DNA from: JADKAV01 sp963769435 | GTDB taxonomy: Bacteria; Actinomycetota; Actinomycetes; S36-B12; UBA10799 | Direction: 5' to 3' | Assembly (NCBI GenBank): GCA_963769435.1 | Contig: CAVYLN010000002.1 | Location: 310,001 to 374,000, forward strand | DNA length: 64,000 bases | Shown here: positions 13,756 through 23,163 of the stretch, one piece after another | Layout of the letters: each line of letters starts with the position of its first letter | How positions within the stretch are numbered: position 1 is the first letter of the stretch | The notes under the pieces: model-generated | What the model saw: only the letters and a program-made list of their open reading frames with translations | Told to the model about the DNA's origin: nothing | Databases searched by the model: none | Position numbers and translations under genes: made by a program

Positions 13756-15021
13756 CTACACGTGGAGTCGGGCCACCCCGATCGAGCGCTTGCCCCGCCG
13801 CAGCAGCATCCACCGCCCGTGCAGGGCGCGTTCCGGTTCGAGGAGGGCCTCCACATCCTGCACGCGTTCGTTGTTCACGTATACCCCGCCCTCGCCGATC
13901 GCCCGGCGTGCTGCCGACTTGGACGGCGTCAGTCCGGTCGCGACCAGCGCATCCACCAGCGCCGTGCCCTCGGGCACTTCCACCGTGGGCACGTCCTGGA
14001 CGGCCTGCCTCCAGATGTCCTCAGGGAGCCCTGCCAACTCACCCCGGCCGAACAGCGCGGCGCTCGCCGCCTCGATGTGTTCACGCGCCTCACGCCCATG
14101 GACAAGATCTGTGAGCTCGGCCGCCAGGGCCCGCTGGGGTGCACGGCGGGCCGGGTTCTCCACGCCCTCTGCGATCACCTGCTCGATGTCGGACAGGGGT
14201 CGCAAGCTGAAGTAGCGCAGCATGCCGGCGACATCGCGGTCATCGGTGTTCAGCCAGAACTGGTAGAAGGCGAACGGCGTCGTCGCCTCAGCGTCCAGCC
14301 AGATCGCACCGCCGGCGGTCTTCCCGAACTTGGACCCGTCGGCTTTTGTCACCAAGGGGACTGTGAGTCCGTGAGCATGACTGTCCGGGCCCTCCACCCG
14401 GCGGATGAGATCCAGCCCGCCGGTGATGTTGCCCCACTGGTCAGACCCACCCACCTGCAGCGTGCACCCGTAGTCCCGGTAGAGGTGCAGGTAGTCCATC
14501 GATTGCAGCAGCATGTAGCTGAATTCCGTGTAGCTGATGCCGTCGCCCTGCAATCGTGCGGCGATGGACTCTTTGCCGAGCATCGCGTTGACGCTGAAGT
14601 GCTTCCCGACGTCGCGCAGGAATTCGATCGCGGACATGTCGGCAGTCCAGTCCAGGTTCGAGACGAGGATGGCGGGGTTGTCCCCCTCGAATGCCAGGAA
14701 GTGCTCGAGCTGCCCTCTCACCCGGTCGACCCAGTCAGCCACTGTTTCATCGGTGTTCAGCGTGCGCTCGGTACTGCGTCCGCTCGGATCACCGATGAGA
14801 CCGGTGGCTCCCCCGACAAGAGCTATCACCTTGTGCCCGGCCATCTGGAACCGGCGCAGGAGGAGCAGCGGAACCAGGTTCCCGACGTGCAGACTCGGCG
14901 CTGTCGGGTCGAAACCCGCGTAGACCGTGATCGAGTCGGTCATCGCCTCGGACAGCGCGCCGAGGTCGGTGGCGGAGGCCACGAGGCCCCGCGCTTGCAG
15001 GTCGGAGAGCAGGTCGGTCAC
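13756..15021 (-). CDS. tyrS: Tyrosyl-tRNA synthetase
   Basis: 421 residues charging tRNA-Tyr. The class I signature appears as HVGN (HIGH) in TAPSLHVGNLVPLLLL and KFGKT (KMSKS) in ADGSKFGKTAGG. The C-terminal S4 domain (SKSAARRAIGEGGVYVNNERV) is present. The frame is intact. The start is GTG at 15021 (VTDLLSDLQARGL); GTG at 15027 is the alternative, and neither has a strong Shine-Dalgarno sequence. The 5' end is 7 nt from the upstream membrane gene. Confidence 0.96.
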   Translation of the reverse strand: MTDLLSDLQARGLVASATDLGALSEAMTDSITVYAGFDPTAPSLHVGNLVPLLLLRRFQMAGHKVIALVGGATGLIGDPSGRSTERTLNTDETVADWVDRVRGQLEHFLAFEGDNPAILVSNLDWTADMSAIEFLRDVGKHFSVNAMLGKESIAARLQGDGISYTEFSYMLLQSMDYLHLYRDYGCTLQVGGSDQWGNITGGLDLIRRVEGPDSHAHGLTVPLVTKADGSKFGKTAGGAIWLDAEATTPFAFYQFWLNTDDRDVAGMLRYFSLRPLSDIEQVIAEGVENPARRAPQRALAAELTDLVHGREAREHIEAASAALFGRGELAGLPEDIWRQAVQDVPTVEVPEGTALVDALVATGLTPSKSAARRAIGEGGVYVNNERVQDVEALLEPERALHGRWMLLRRGKRSIGVARLHV

Positions 15022-15028
15022 CTGCACA

Positions 15029-15826
15029 TCATGGCAAGAGCACGTTCTGGGAGTCTGGGCGCGTACCAACACCGGGTGCCCAGACGCGCATGGACAGCAC
15101 GACTGCGGCGATACACATGGCCGTGGACGGGATCTCCCCCACCACTGCATAGAAGATCGCCGCCGCGAACGCCGGGCCCGGCGGCACCAGAACGATGTTG
15201 GTCCACGCATCGCCAAGGAAGAGAACGATTCCGGCGGATCCGAAGAAGATGGCGGCCCGCGGGTTTCCTCGCAGGAGACCCAGCCCGGCACCTGCCAGCG
15301 CGATCACCTCACCGGTGTCCAGGAGGACCACCAGCGCCCGAAGGTGGTCGGCGGACACCTCCGTGCCAGTGCGCGTGAGGGTTGCAGCAATACGGGCGAT
15401 GAGGGCTATGCCGACCAGTCCGAGCGCTCCGGCAAGCCAACGGTCGACGGCCTGTCCGAACCGCTGGAGTCGAAGGGTCCGATAGGAGGCTGTCAGCGCA
15501 GCCACGATTGCCGGCAGAGCGACCCACAACGGGTTCAATGCCGACACCAGGAAAGTGAGCACCCCACCGGCCAGGAACATCGTGGCGGCCATCGTGGATG
15601 CGACAGGCGTCCAGGCCCGCCCCCGCCACAAGCCGACGGCCGTCGCCGCAGATGCCCCGATGGATGCAACGGTCAGCCCGATGGCCGCGACGTGTGTGTG
15701 GTACGCGGTGCCCGTGCGCACCTGGAACAACGCCAGATAGATCACCCAGGGAACCTCGAGTGCGGCGAACAGCAGCAGGAACCACGCCAACCAGCGAGGG
15801 CCTATCCCCGAGTGTGGTCTGGGCAC
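15029..15826 (-). CDS. Multi-pass membrane protein of unknown function
   Basis: 265 residues from GTG 15826 (VPRPHSGIGPRWLAWF), overlapping the end of the next membrane gene by 25 nt. About seven hydrophobic segments can be counted, for example WLAWFLLLFAALEVPWVIYLALF, VAAIGLTVASIGASAATAVGL and AAIFFGSAGIVLFLGDAW. No known domain is recognised. The overlap suggests co-translation with the DUF2157-like gene. The frame stays open upstream of 15826, but that stretch is an out-of-frame copy of the neighbour. Confidence 0.65.
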   Translation of the reverse strand: MPRPHSGIGPRWLAWFLLLFAALEVPWVIYLALFQVRTGTAYHTHVAAIGLTVASIGASAATAVGLWRGRAWTPVASTMAATMFLAGGVLTFLVSALNPLWVALPAIVAALTASYRTLRLQRFGQAVDRWLAGALGLVGIALIARIAATLTRTGTEVSADHLRALVVLLDTGEVIALAGAGLGLLRGNPRAAIFFGSAGIVLFLGDAWTNIVLVPPGPAFAAAIFYAVVGEIPSTAMCIAAVVLSMRVWAPGVGTRPDSQNVLLP

Positions 15827-16857
15827 GGTTGATCGTACGACCAGAGACGTTGTGTGCGCGGAACAAGCGCTACCGCGTCGGAAACCGACGAGGAAGCCCG
15901 TCGCCAGGCCGACAAGGCCAAGGCCACCAGGATCAGCACGATCCCCGACACGAACAGGGCCACGCCGGCGTTGAGCGTGTGTGCCGACCACATGCCGACC
16001 AACATCGCGGTCGAGATGGCTGCACCGGCGGCCCACGGCCACTCGCCCCCGCGGGCGAAGATCCAACTGCCGACGATCACGAGCACCAATGCGGCCACGC
16101 GACCAGCCCAGAGCCAGCCGTCAAGGTCCCAGTTGGGCTCATGGCTCATGATCATGAGCGTCCAGGAGCCCATCAACCACGCACCCACCCCCGCAGTCAA
16201 GGTCAACCACGCAGGTGGCAACAGGCGCCGCAGACCGAACGCCGCCGACACCCCCAGGACCAGCAGCCAGCACGACATCGCGACGCCGAAGTCCTGCTCA
16301 CGCAGTCCCAGACCATCCAGGAAGGACAGACCCAGGAAGACCAGCAGCACACCCACCGCTGACGTGCTGATGAATCCCGGAGACCACCAGGCCACCATCA
16401 GTGCCACCGACAGCCCGACCGCGACGGCGATGAACATCTGCCAGGCGAAGGGCTCCGCGTAGTCACCAGGATCCCCCAATGCCACCGCGGTCGCCAGGAC
16501 CGCGAGCACCGAGGCCACCACACCCATCACCGAGGCGAGCCGGCCGCGTACCGCGTGCTCGGAGATGTCCGGCACGGAACGAACCAGCAAGTACGCCCCT
16601 ACCAGCAGCGCGACAGCCCCCAATGCCGGGATGCCCGCCCGCATCACTTGTCCGATGTCCGACCAGACCCGCGAAGCGATCACGATGATCCCCATGGTGG
16701 CCAACCCGGCTCCCACGTATCCGGCGAGTTCGGCCAGCCGCTGCCGGACATCCACCCGGCGCTCGTGGTAATCGCGACTCACATCAGCAGCGAGTTCGGG
16801 CGTGAGCAGACCTTCATCGACGAAGTGGGTCAACGTGCTATCGAGACGATCAGGCAT
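15802..16857 (-). CDS. DUF2157-like membrane protein
   Basis: 351 residues from ATG 16857 (MPDRLDSTLTHFVDEGLLT), with GGGGTGG upstream. A soluble N-terminal helix pair (LTPELAADVSRDYHERRVDVRQRLAELAGYVG) precedes about ten membrane helices. This soluble head plus polytopic body is typical of DUF2157 proteins, whose function is unknown. It is followed by the second membrane protein, overlapping it, and preceded by a 72-nt gap from argH. Confidence 0.65.
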   Translation of the reverse strand: MPDRLDSTLTHFVDEGLLTPELAADVSRDYHERRVDVRQRLAELAGYVGAGLATMGIIVIASRVWSDIGQVMRAGIPALGAVALLVGAYLLVRSVPDISEHAVRGRLASVMGVVASVLAVLATAVALGDPGDYAEPFAWQMFIAVAVGLSVALMVAWWSPGFISTSAVGVLLVFLGLSFLDGLGLREQDFGVAMSCWLLVLGVSAAFGLRRLLPPAWLTLTAGVGAWLMGSWTLMIMSHEPNWDLDGWLWAGRVAALVLVIVGSWIFARGGEWPWAAGAAISTAMLVGMWSAHTLNAGVALFVSGIVLILVALALSAWRRASSSVSDAVALVPRTQRLWSYDQPCPDHTRG

Positions 16858-16929
16858 GACAACCACCCCTGCGTCAATTCTACTCCTCGGACAGTGACCA
16901 ACCAGGGGACGAAACTGTCCCCGATTCGG

Positions 16930-18329
16930 TCAGCGATAGCCGTTCAGTGATTCCCGGGCACGCGCCAGTTGGGCGAGGACCGCGGCCGGAGCGGTGCCCC
17001 CTTTGTGCCCGCGCGCGGCCAGAGCCGCATCCACCGTCAGCGCCGACAGCGCCTCGTCCGACAGGGCCGGATCGACGGCCGCAAGGTCCAGCTCCCACAG
17101 CGGGACTCCGGCTTCATCGGCAGCCTTGACACACCGGCCGGAGACCTCGTGCGCCTCGCGGAACGGCATCCCGCGCCTCACCAGCCAATCCGCAAGTTCG
17201 GTCGCCAGCGCGTGGCCGTCCGCGGCCCCCTTGGCAGCGACCTCCGGCCGGAACCGCAGCGTGGCCACCGTGCCGGTCATCGCGGGCAGAACGAGGCGCA
17301 ACGTGGCGATCGCGTCGAACACCGGTTCCTTGTCCTCCTGCAGATCGCGGTTGTACGCGAACGGCAGTCCCTTCAGGACGGTCAGCACCGAAACCAGGTC
17401 CCCGATGAGCCGTCCCGACTTACCGCGGGCCAGTTCAGCGGAGTCGGGGTTCTTCTTCTGCGGCATGATCGACGACCCGGTGGAGAACTCGTCGTGAAGA
17501 CCCGCCCATCCGAACTCCGTCGACGCCCACAGGCAGATCTCCTCACCGAGCCGAGACAGGTGAACCCCGATCATCGCCGTGCAGAACAAGAACTCCGCGA
17601 CGAAATCCCGGTCGATCACCGCATCGATGGAGTTGTCGAAACTGGCCGCGAGGCCGAGGTCGGCAGCAGTCGCCTCCGGGTCCAGCCCCAGACCGTTGCC
17701 CGCCAGCGCACCCGCCCCCATCGGGGAGACCGACGTCCGGCCACTCCAGTCACCGCAGCCGCGAGAGATCCCGCAGGAACGCCTGCACGTGTTTGGCGAT
17801 CTCGTGGCCCAGCGTCACGGGCTGTGCGTGTTGCAGATGCGTGAAGCCGGGAGCCGCGTCCGCGGCATGGCGCTCGGCCTGCCCGAGCAGAGAGTCGCAC
17901 AGGTCGACCAGGTCGGCGGACAGAGCACCCGCCGCGTCGAGCAGCAGCAGGCGCAAGTCCGTGGCGACCTGGTCGTTGCGACTGCGACCGGCACGAAGCC
18001 GTCCTCCGACGTCCTCCCCCACGATCTCGATGAGCCGGCGCTCCAAGCGCACCATGCACGTCCTCGTCGGACTCGGCCGGGCCGCATCGCCCCGTCGACA
18101 CCTCGTCGGCCAGTTGCGCCAGACCGTTCAGCAACGCCGAATGCACCGCGTCATCGAGCAATCCCGCCCGGTGCAGCGCGTTGGCGTGTGCACGGCCCTG
18201 CTGGACGTCGTACGGAGCCAAAGCCCAGTCGAAGTGCGTCGACCTGCTCAGTTCGACCATGGCGGCGGCCGGCGGGTCGGTGAAACGGCCACCCCACAGG
18301 CTGCCCTCGCCGGTACGTCCCTCAGCCAT
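16930..18329 (-). CDS. argH: Argininosuccinate lyase, two frameshifts
   Basis: Splits argininosuccinate to arginine and fumarate. The ATG at 18329 overlaps the argG end by 8 nt. N-terminal SLWGGRFTDPPA and the family signature GSSIMPQKKNPDSAEL are present. The frame breaks near 18058 (HGAL/ERRL, CTG read as CTTG) and near 17747 (SRLR/DW, one extra base before GAC). At both junctions the conserved peptide is complete only if exactly one base is removed. Corrected length is 465 residues, normal for ArgH. Last gene of the arginine run. Confidence 0.95.
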
Positions 18330-19524
18330 GAATGCGGTTGTCCCGGGCGTAGGCGAGTCGGCTCGGCAAGCCCCACAACTCGATGAAGCCCTGAGCCAGG
18401 GACTGGTCGAACGTGTCGCCCGAGTCGTAGGTCGCCAATCCGTAGTCGTACAGGCTGGCATCACTGCGGCGGCCGGTCACCACCGCCTTGCCGCCGTGCA
18501 GGGTCATCCGGATGTCGCCGGAGACCGATGCGTTCACGTCGTCGAGGAACCCGCTGAGGGCCTTGTGCAGCGGACTGAACCACAGGCCGTCGTAGGTCAA
18601 CTCGGTCCAGCGTTGGGACACCCCGCGCGAGTACCGGCGCAACTCGCGCTCGACCGTCACGTTCACCAACTCCATGTGGGCGGCGATCAGCGCGATCGGG
18701 CCGGGGCTCTCGTAGATCTCCCGGCTCTTGATGCCGACCAGCCGGTCCTCCACGAGGTCGAGCCGGCCGACACCCTGCTCGCCCGCCCGACGGTTCATGA
18801 TCTCGATGGCCTGCAGCATGGTCACGTCCTGGCCGTCGATCTTCACCGGCCTGCCCTGGTCGAACGTGATGACGACCTCGTCGGGTTCGCGCGGCGTGGC
18901 CGGGTTCTGAGTGTAGGAATACAACTCCTCGGTGGGGCCGTTCCAGATGTCCTCCAGGAAGCCGGTCTCGACCGCCCTGCCCCAGACGTTCTGGTCGATG
19001 GAGTACGGCGACTTGCTGGTGACGTCGATGGGCAGGCCCTCGCGCTCGGCGAAGTCGATCGCCTTGTCCCGGGTCAGCGCCAGATCCCGGACCGGTGCGA
19101 TACACCGCAGGTCGGGGGCCAGGTTCCGGATCCCCACCTCGAAGCGCACCTGGTCGTTGCCTTTTCCGGTACATCCGTGGGCCACCACGTTCGCGTTGTG
19201 CTTGTGGGCCGCTGCGACCAGATGCTTGACGATCACCGGGCGGGACAGTGCCGACACCACCGGATAGCGATCCATGTACAGCGCATCGGCCTTGAGCGCA
19301 GGCAGGCAATAGTCGTCGGCGAACTCCTCTCGAGCGTCGGCCACCTCCGACTCCACCGCCCCGCAGGCGAGGGCACGCTCACGGATGACATCCATGTCCT
19401 CCCCGCCCTGGCCGACGTCCACGGCCATGGCGATGACTTCAGCGCCTGTCTGCTCCTTGATCCACCCGATTCCCACCGAGGTGTCCAGACCGCCGCTGTA
19501 GGCCAGCACCACTCTGTCAGTCAT
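18322..19524 (-). CDS. argG: Argininosuccinate synthase
   Basis: 400 residues, ATP-dependent ligation of citrulline and aspartate. The PP-loop AYSGGLDTSVGIGW is at residue 8, and SPYSIDQNVWGRA and HGCTGKGNDQVRFE are conserved family segments. The frame is intact. It follows argR after 9 nt and overlaps argH by 8 nt. The start codon ATG has GAGAAGGAAATG upstream, giving an AGAAGG ribosome site. Confidence 0.97.
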   Translation of the reverse strand: MTDRVVLAYSGGLDTSVGIGWIKEQTGAEVIAMAVDVGQGGEDMDVIRERALACGAVESEVADAREEFADDYCLPALKADALYMDRYPVVSALSRPVIVKHLVAAAHKHNANVVAHGCTGKGNDQVRFEVGIRNLAPDLRCIAPVRDLALTRDKAIDFAEREGLPIDVTSKSPYSIDQNVWGRAVETGFLEDIWNGPTEELYSYTQNPATPREPDEVVITFDQGRPVKIDGQDVTMLQAIEIMNRRAGEQGVGRLDLVEDRLVGIKSREIYESPGPIALIAAHMELVNVTVERELRRYSRGVSQRWTELTYDGLWFSPLHKALSGFLDDVNASVSGDIRMTLHGGKAVVTGRRSDASLYDYGLATYDSGDTFDQSLAQGFIELWGLPSRLAYARDNRIHG

Positions 19525-19533
19525 TTCCTTCTC

Positions 19534-20034
19534 CTATCGACGGTTCTTGATGAGTTGTTGGAGGCGTTCGGCGACTGCCGCGCCCGTGCTCGCCTCGGAC
19601 ACGACGAGCATGATGGTGTCGTCCCCCGCGATCGTGCCGATCACGTCCTGCAGGTGGGAGTGGTCGAACGCGCTCGCAAGGTACTGGGCCGCACCGGGTG
19701 GCGTTCGCAGGACCACGAGGTTGCCGCTGTAGTCCACTGACACCATCGTGTCCTCGGCCACCCGGATCAGCCGACTGTTGATGTCCTCCAACTCATCGGC
19801 CTGCAAGCGGTCCTCACCGCCCTCCGCGGGTACCGCGTACAGAAGGCGCCCGTCCTCGGACATGGTCTTGACCGCACCGATCTCGTCGAGGTCCCGGGAG
19901 ACGGTGGCCTGAGTCACCTCGATGCCGCGTCCGGCCAGCAGTTCCACGAGTTCGGACTGCGAGCCCACCGCACCACCCCGGATGATCTCGATGATGGTCT
20001 CCCGGCGGGCTGCGCGGGTGTTCAGCATGCTCAT
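19534..20034 (-). CDS. argR: Arginine repressor
   Basis: 166 residues. The N-terminal winged helix (TRAARRETIIEIIRGG...VTQATVSRDLDEIGAVK) binds ARG boxes; the C-terminal half (YLASAFDHSHLQDVIGTIAGDDTIMLV) is the arginine-binding hexamerisation domain with the GDDT motif. Its ATG overlaps the argD stop, so it is made together with the biosynthetic enzymes it controls. A candidate operator lies before argC. Confidence 0.96.
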   Translation of the reverse strand: MSMLNTRAARRETIIEIIRGGAVGSQSELVELLAGRGIEVTQATVSRDLDEIGAVKTMSEDGRLLYAVPAEGGEDRLQADELEDINSRLIRVAEDTMVSVDYSGNLVVLRTPPGAAQYLASAFDHSHLQDVIGTIAGDDTIMLVVSEASTGAAVAERLQQLIKNRR

Positions 20035-21176
20035 GCGGTGATCGCCTCCCCGAGCACAGTGGCCGCCAGGTCGGCCTGATCCTCATCGAGGATCAGTGGT
20101 GGCGCCAGTCTCAGGACATCGTCGCCGATCGCGTTCACCAGCACGCCCGCCCGTCTGCAACGCGCTTCGACGGTCTTCGCGTCTCCGGTCTCGAGGACCA
20201 CCCCCAGCAGGAGGCCGCGCCCACGGACACCGGCGACACCGGGAACCAGCGCCAGGGCCGTCCGGAGGCGGTCACCGACGGTCGTTGCGTGGGCGAGCAG
20301 GTCGTGCGTCTCGATCTGATCGATCACGGCCAGCGCGGCAGCGGCGGCGACCGGGTTCCCCCCGAAGGTCGACCCGTGATGACCGGGTGCCAACAGGTCC
20401 GCGGCGTCGCCGAAACTCAACAGCGCACCGATCGGCAGTCCCCCGCCCAGGCCCTTGGCGAGGGTCACCAGATCCGGTTGCACACGCTCGGCCTGGAACG
20501 CGAACCAGGCGCCCGTCCGCCCGATGCCGGTCTGGACCTCGTCGACGATGAGCAGGCGGTCACCGGTGGCGGCTTCCAACTCTGCGAGGTAACCGTCCGG
20601 GGGGACGACCACTCCGGCCTCGCCCTGGATCGGTTCGACGATCACGGCTGCGGAGTCGGCGCCCAGCGTCGGTATCGAGCCGTACTCGAAGAACTCCACA
20701 CCCGGAACGAGCGGCTCGAAGGGCGCACGTTTGGCCGGCTGGCCGGTGAGCGACAGGGCACCCATGGTCCGGCCGTGGAAACTCCCATGTGCCGCGTGCA
20801 GCGTGTGCCTGCCCGTCAGCCGGGCCACCTTGAAGGCCGCCTCATTGGCCTCCGTCCCCGAGTTGCAGAAGAAGACGCGTCCGGGGCGTCCGGCCAGCGC
20901 GATCAGCCGCTCGGCCAGTTCCACGCCGACGGGGTGGATGGCCAGGTTGCTGACGTGGCCGTACTGGCCGAGTTGTTCGGACACCGCTGACCGGATCGCG
21001 GGATGCGCGTGGCCCAAGGCATTGACCGCGATCCCGGCCACCATGTCGAGGTAGCGCCTGCCGTCGGCATCCCAGACCCAGGCGCCGTCACCGCGAACCA
21101 CCGTTACCTGCGGGGTCCCGTAGTTGTCGGACATCACAGCACGCCAGCGCCGGGTCCACTGCTCGGATCCACTCAT
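20031..21176 (-). CDS. argD: Acetylornithine aminotransferase
   Basis: 381 residues, PLP class III aminotransferase making N-acetylornithine. The PLP lysine lies in TLAKGLGGGLPIGALL, and DEVQTGIGRTGAWF and NSGTEANEAAFKVAR are class signatures. ATG 21176 overlaps the argB stop (ATGA) and the stop overlaps argR. In many actinobacteria argF follows argD; here argR follows directly with no room for argF. Confidence 0.96.
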   Translation of the reverse strand: MSGSEQWTRRWRAVMSDNYGTPQVTVVRGDGAWVWDADGRRYLDMVAGIAVNALGHAHPAIRSAVSEQLGQYGHVSNLAIHPVGVELAERLIALAGRPGRVFFCNSGTEANEAAFKVARLTGRHTLHAAHGSFHGRTMGALSLTGQPAKRAPFEPLVPGVEFFEYGSIPTLGADSAAVIVEPIQGEAGVVVPPDGYLAELEAATGDRLLIVDEVQTGIGRTGAWFAFQAERVQPDLVTLAKGLGGGLPIGALLSFGDAADLLAPGHHGSTFGGNPVAAAAALAVIDQIETHDLLAHATTVGDRLRTALALVPGVAGVRGRGLLLGVVLETGDAKTVEARCRRAGVLVNAIGDDVLRLAPPLILDEDQADLAATVLGEAITA

Positions 21177-22021
21177 GGCTCGTCCACCACCATGGTGCCG
21201 ATACCGGAATCGGTGAAGACCTCGACCAGCACCGCATGCGGGATGCGCCCATCGACCACATGTGCACGCCGCACTCCCCCGTCGAGCGCAGCAAGGCAAG
21301 CCTCCATCTTGGGCAACATCCCGGAGTCCAGCCCGGGCAGCATCTCCCGCAACTCCGACGGTGTGATCCGGCTGACGAACTGCTCACACGTGGGCCAGTC
21401 CCGGTACAGACCGGCCACATCGGTGAGCACCACGAGTTTGACGGCACCCAGGGCAGCGGCCAGGGCCGCGGCAGCCGAGTCGGCATTCACGTTGTACGTG
21501 CGCCCGTCCTCACTGCGACTCACCGTCGAGACGACGGGGATCAGATCGTCCTGCAGCAGCGTGTGGACGAACTCCGGGCGAACCTCGGTGATCTCACCGA
21601 CCAGACCGAGCTCATCGCTGCGGGCCTGCGCCGTGAGCAGGTGCGCATCCTCGCCACTGACTCCGACCGCATACGGCCCGTGCGCGTTGATCAGGCTGAC
21701 GAGTTCACGCTGGACCTGCCCCACCAGGACCATCCGCACAACATCCATGACCTGTGGCGTCGTCACCCGGCGGCCGGAGACGAACTCACTCGGTACGTCC
21801 AGACGCGACAGCATGTCGGTGATCTGGGGTCCGCCGCCGTGCACGATGACCGGTTTGATCCCCGCCAGTTTCAGGAAGAGCACGTCGTCGGCGAAGGCCT
21901 GCCGGAGCGAATCGTCGACCATCGCGTTGCCGCCGTACTTGATGACAACGATCTGGCCGTGGAAGGCCTTGAGCCATGGCAGCGCACCCGCCAGGGTGGT
22001 CGCGATCTCTATGTCCTTCAT
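21173..22021 (-). CDS. argB: Acetylglutamate kinase
   Basis: 282 residues, amino acid kinase fold. The N-terminal IVVIKYGGNAM and the substrate loop PVIVHGGGPQI are the family motifs; NVNADSAAAALAAALGA lines the ATP site. The N-terminal helix before residue 20 suggests the arginine-sensitive hexameric type. The ATG overlaps the argJ stop (ATGA). Confidence 0.97.
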   Translation of the reverse strand: MKDIEIATTLAGALPWLKAFHGQIVVIKYGGNAMVDDSLRQAFADDVLFLKLAGIKPVIVHGGGPQITDMLSRLDVPSEFVSGRRVTTPQVMDVVRMVLVGQVQRELVSLINAHGPYAVGVSGEDAHLLTAQARSDELGLVGEITEVRPEFVHTLLQDDLIPVVSTVSRSEDGRTYNVNADSAAAALAAALGAVKLVVLTDVAGLYRDWPTCEQFVSRITPSELREMLPGLDSGMLPKMEACLAALDGGVRRAHVVDGRIPHAVLVEVFTDSGIGTMVVDEP

Positions 22022-23163
22022 GTCGAGTACGCCGAGTTCTCGTGGACGTATTCAGTGGTCAGATCCGTGGTCACGATGGTGGCCGACTCGCTCCCCGCGT
22101 GCAGATCCACCACTACCTCGATGTCGCGTCCGGACAGGTCCACCGACTCCCGCGGCTCACCCGGACCGGAATCACGGCACACGGTGACGCCGTTGATGGC
22201 CACATCGACATGCAGCGGATCGAACGTGGCATCGGTCGTTCCGACGGCGGACAGGACCCTGCCCCAATTGGGGTCCTCGCCGTACATCGCGCACTTGAAC
22301 AGGGCGCTGCGGGCAACAGCCCGCCCGACTGTGACGGCGTCCTGCTGCGAGGCGCAGCCGACCACGGTCACGTCGATGAGTTTGCTTGCGCCTTCGGCAT
22401 CCGCGGCCAGTTGCCTCGACAGATCCGCACATACCTGCGTGAGTGCTGGGAGGAAGCCATCGTCGGCCACGACCCCACTCGCGCCACTGGCCAGCACGAT
22501 GACCGTGTCGTTGGTCGACATGCACCCGTCGGCGTCCACCCGATCGAACGTGGTCGACACGGCCTCGCGCAACGCAGCATCCAACTCCTGCGAACCGATG
22601 ACGACGTCGGTCGTGACCACCGAGAGCATCGTCGCCATCCCGGGAGCCAGCATGCCGGCACCCTTGGCCATACCCCCGATCCGATAGCCGGCCTCGAAGG
22701 TCGCGGTCTTGGGCACCGAGTCGGTGGTCATGATGGCCTCTGCAGCCCGCTGTCCACCCTCGGAGTCCGCCGAGGCGATCGCGTGGCGGACACCCGGCAA
22801 CAGCCTGCCCATGTCCAAACGTTCGCCGATGAGTCCTGTGGAACAGACCGCGACGTCGATCGGCCCGACCCCCAGGGCTTCGGCGACGGCTTCGGCCGTG
22901 TGATGGGTGTCGGCGAAACCCTCTGGGCCGGTGCATGCGTTGGCACCGCCGGAGTTGAGCACGACGGCACGCAGTCGACCGTCGGTGAGCACCTGCCGGC
23001 TCCAGAGGACCGGCGCGGCCTGGATGCGGTTGCTGGTGAACACGCCGGCCGCCTCCCACCGTGGCCCTTCGCTGATCACCACCGCGACGTCGGCAGCACC
23101 CGACGACTTCAGGCCCGCCGCGACGCCAGTGGCCCGGAAGCCCCGCGGATAGGTCACGCTCAT
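22018..23163 (-). CDS. argJ: Glutamate N-acetyltransferase / ornithine acetyltransferase
   Basis: 381 residues, the recycling acetyltransferase that makes the cyclic arginine pathway possible. It autocleaves before the nucleophile Thr in APGMATMLSVVTTDV (about residue 185). LNSGGANACTGPEG and TNDTVIVLASG are family segments. Starts ATG 23163, overlapping the argC stop. Being bifunctional, it could cover both the first and fifth pathway steps. Confidence 0.96.
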   Translation of the reverse strand: MSVTYPRGFRATGVAAGLKSSGAADVAVVISEGPRWEAAGVFTSNRIQAAPVLWSRQVLTDGRLRAVVLNSGGANACTGPEGFADTHHTAEAVAEALGVGPIDVAVCSTGLIGERLDMGRLLPGVRHAIASADSEGGQRAAEAIMTTDSVPKTATFEAGYRIGGMAKGAGMLAPGMATMLSVVTTDVVIGSQELDAALREAVSTTFDRVDADGCMSTNDTVIVLASGASGVVADDGFLPALTQVCADLSRQLAADAEGASKLIDVTVVGCASQQDAVTVGRAVARSALFKCAMYGEDPNWGRVLSAVGTTDATFDPLHVDVAINGVTVCRDSGPGEPRESVDLSGRDIEVVVDLHAGSESATIVTTDLTTEYVHENSAYST

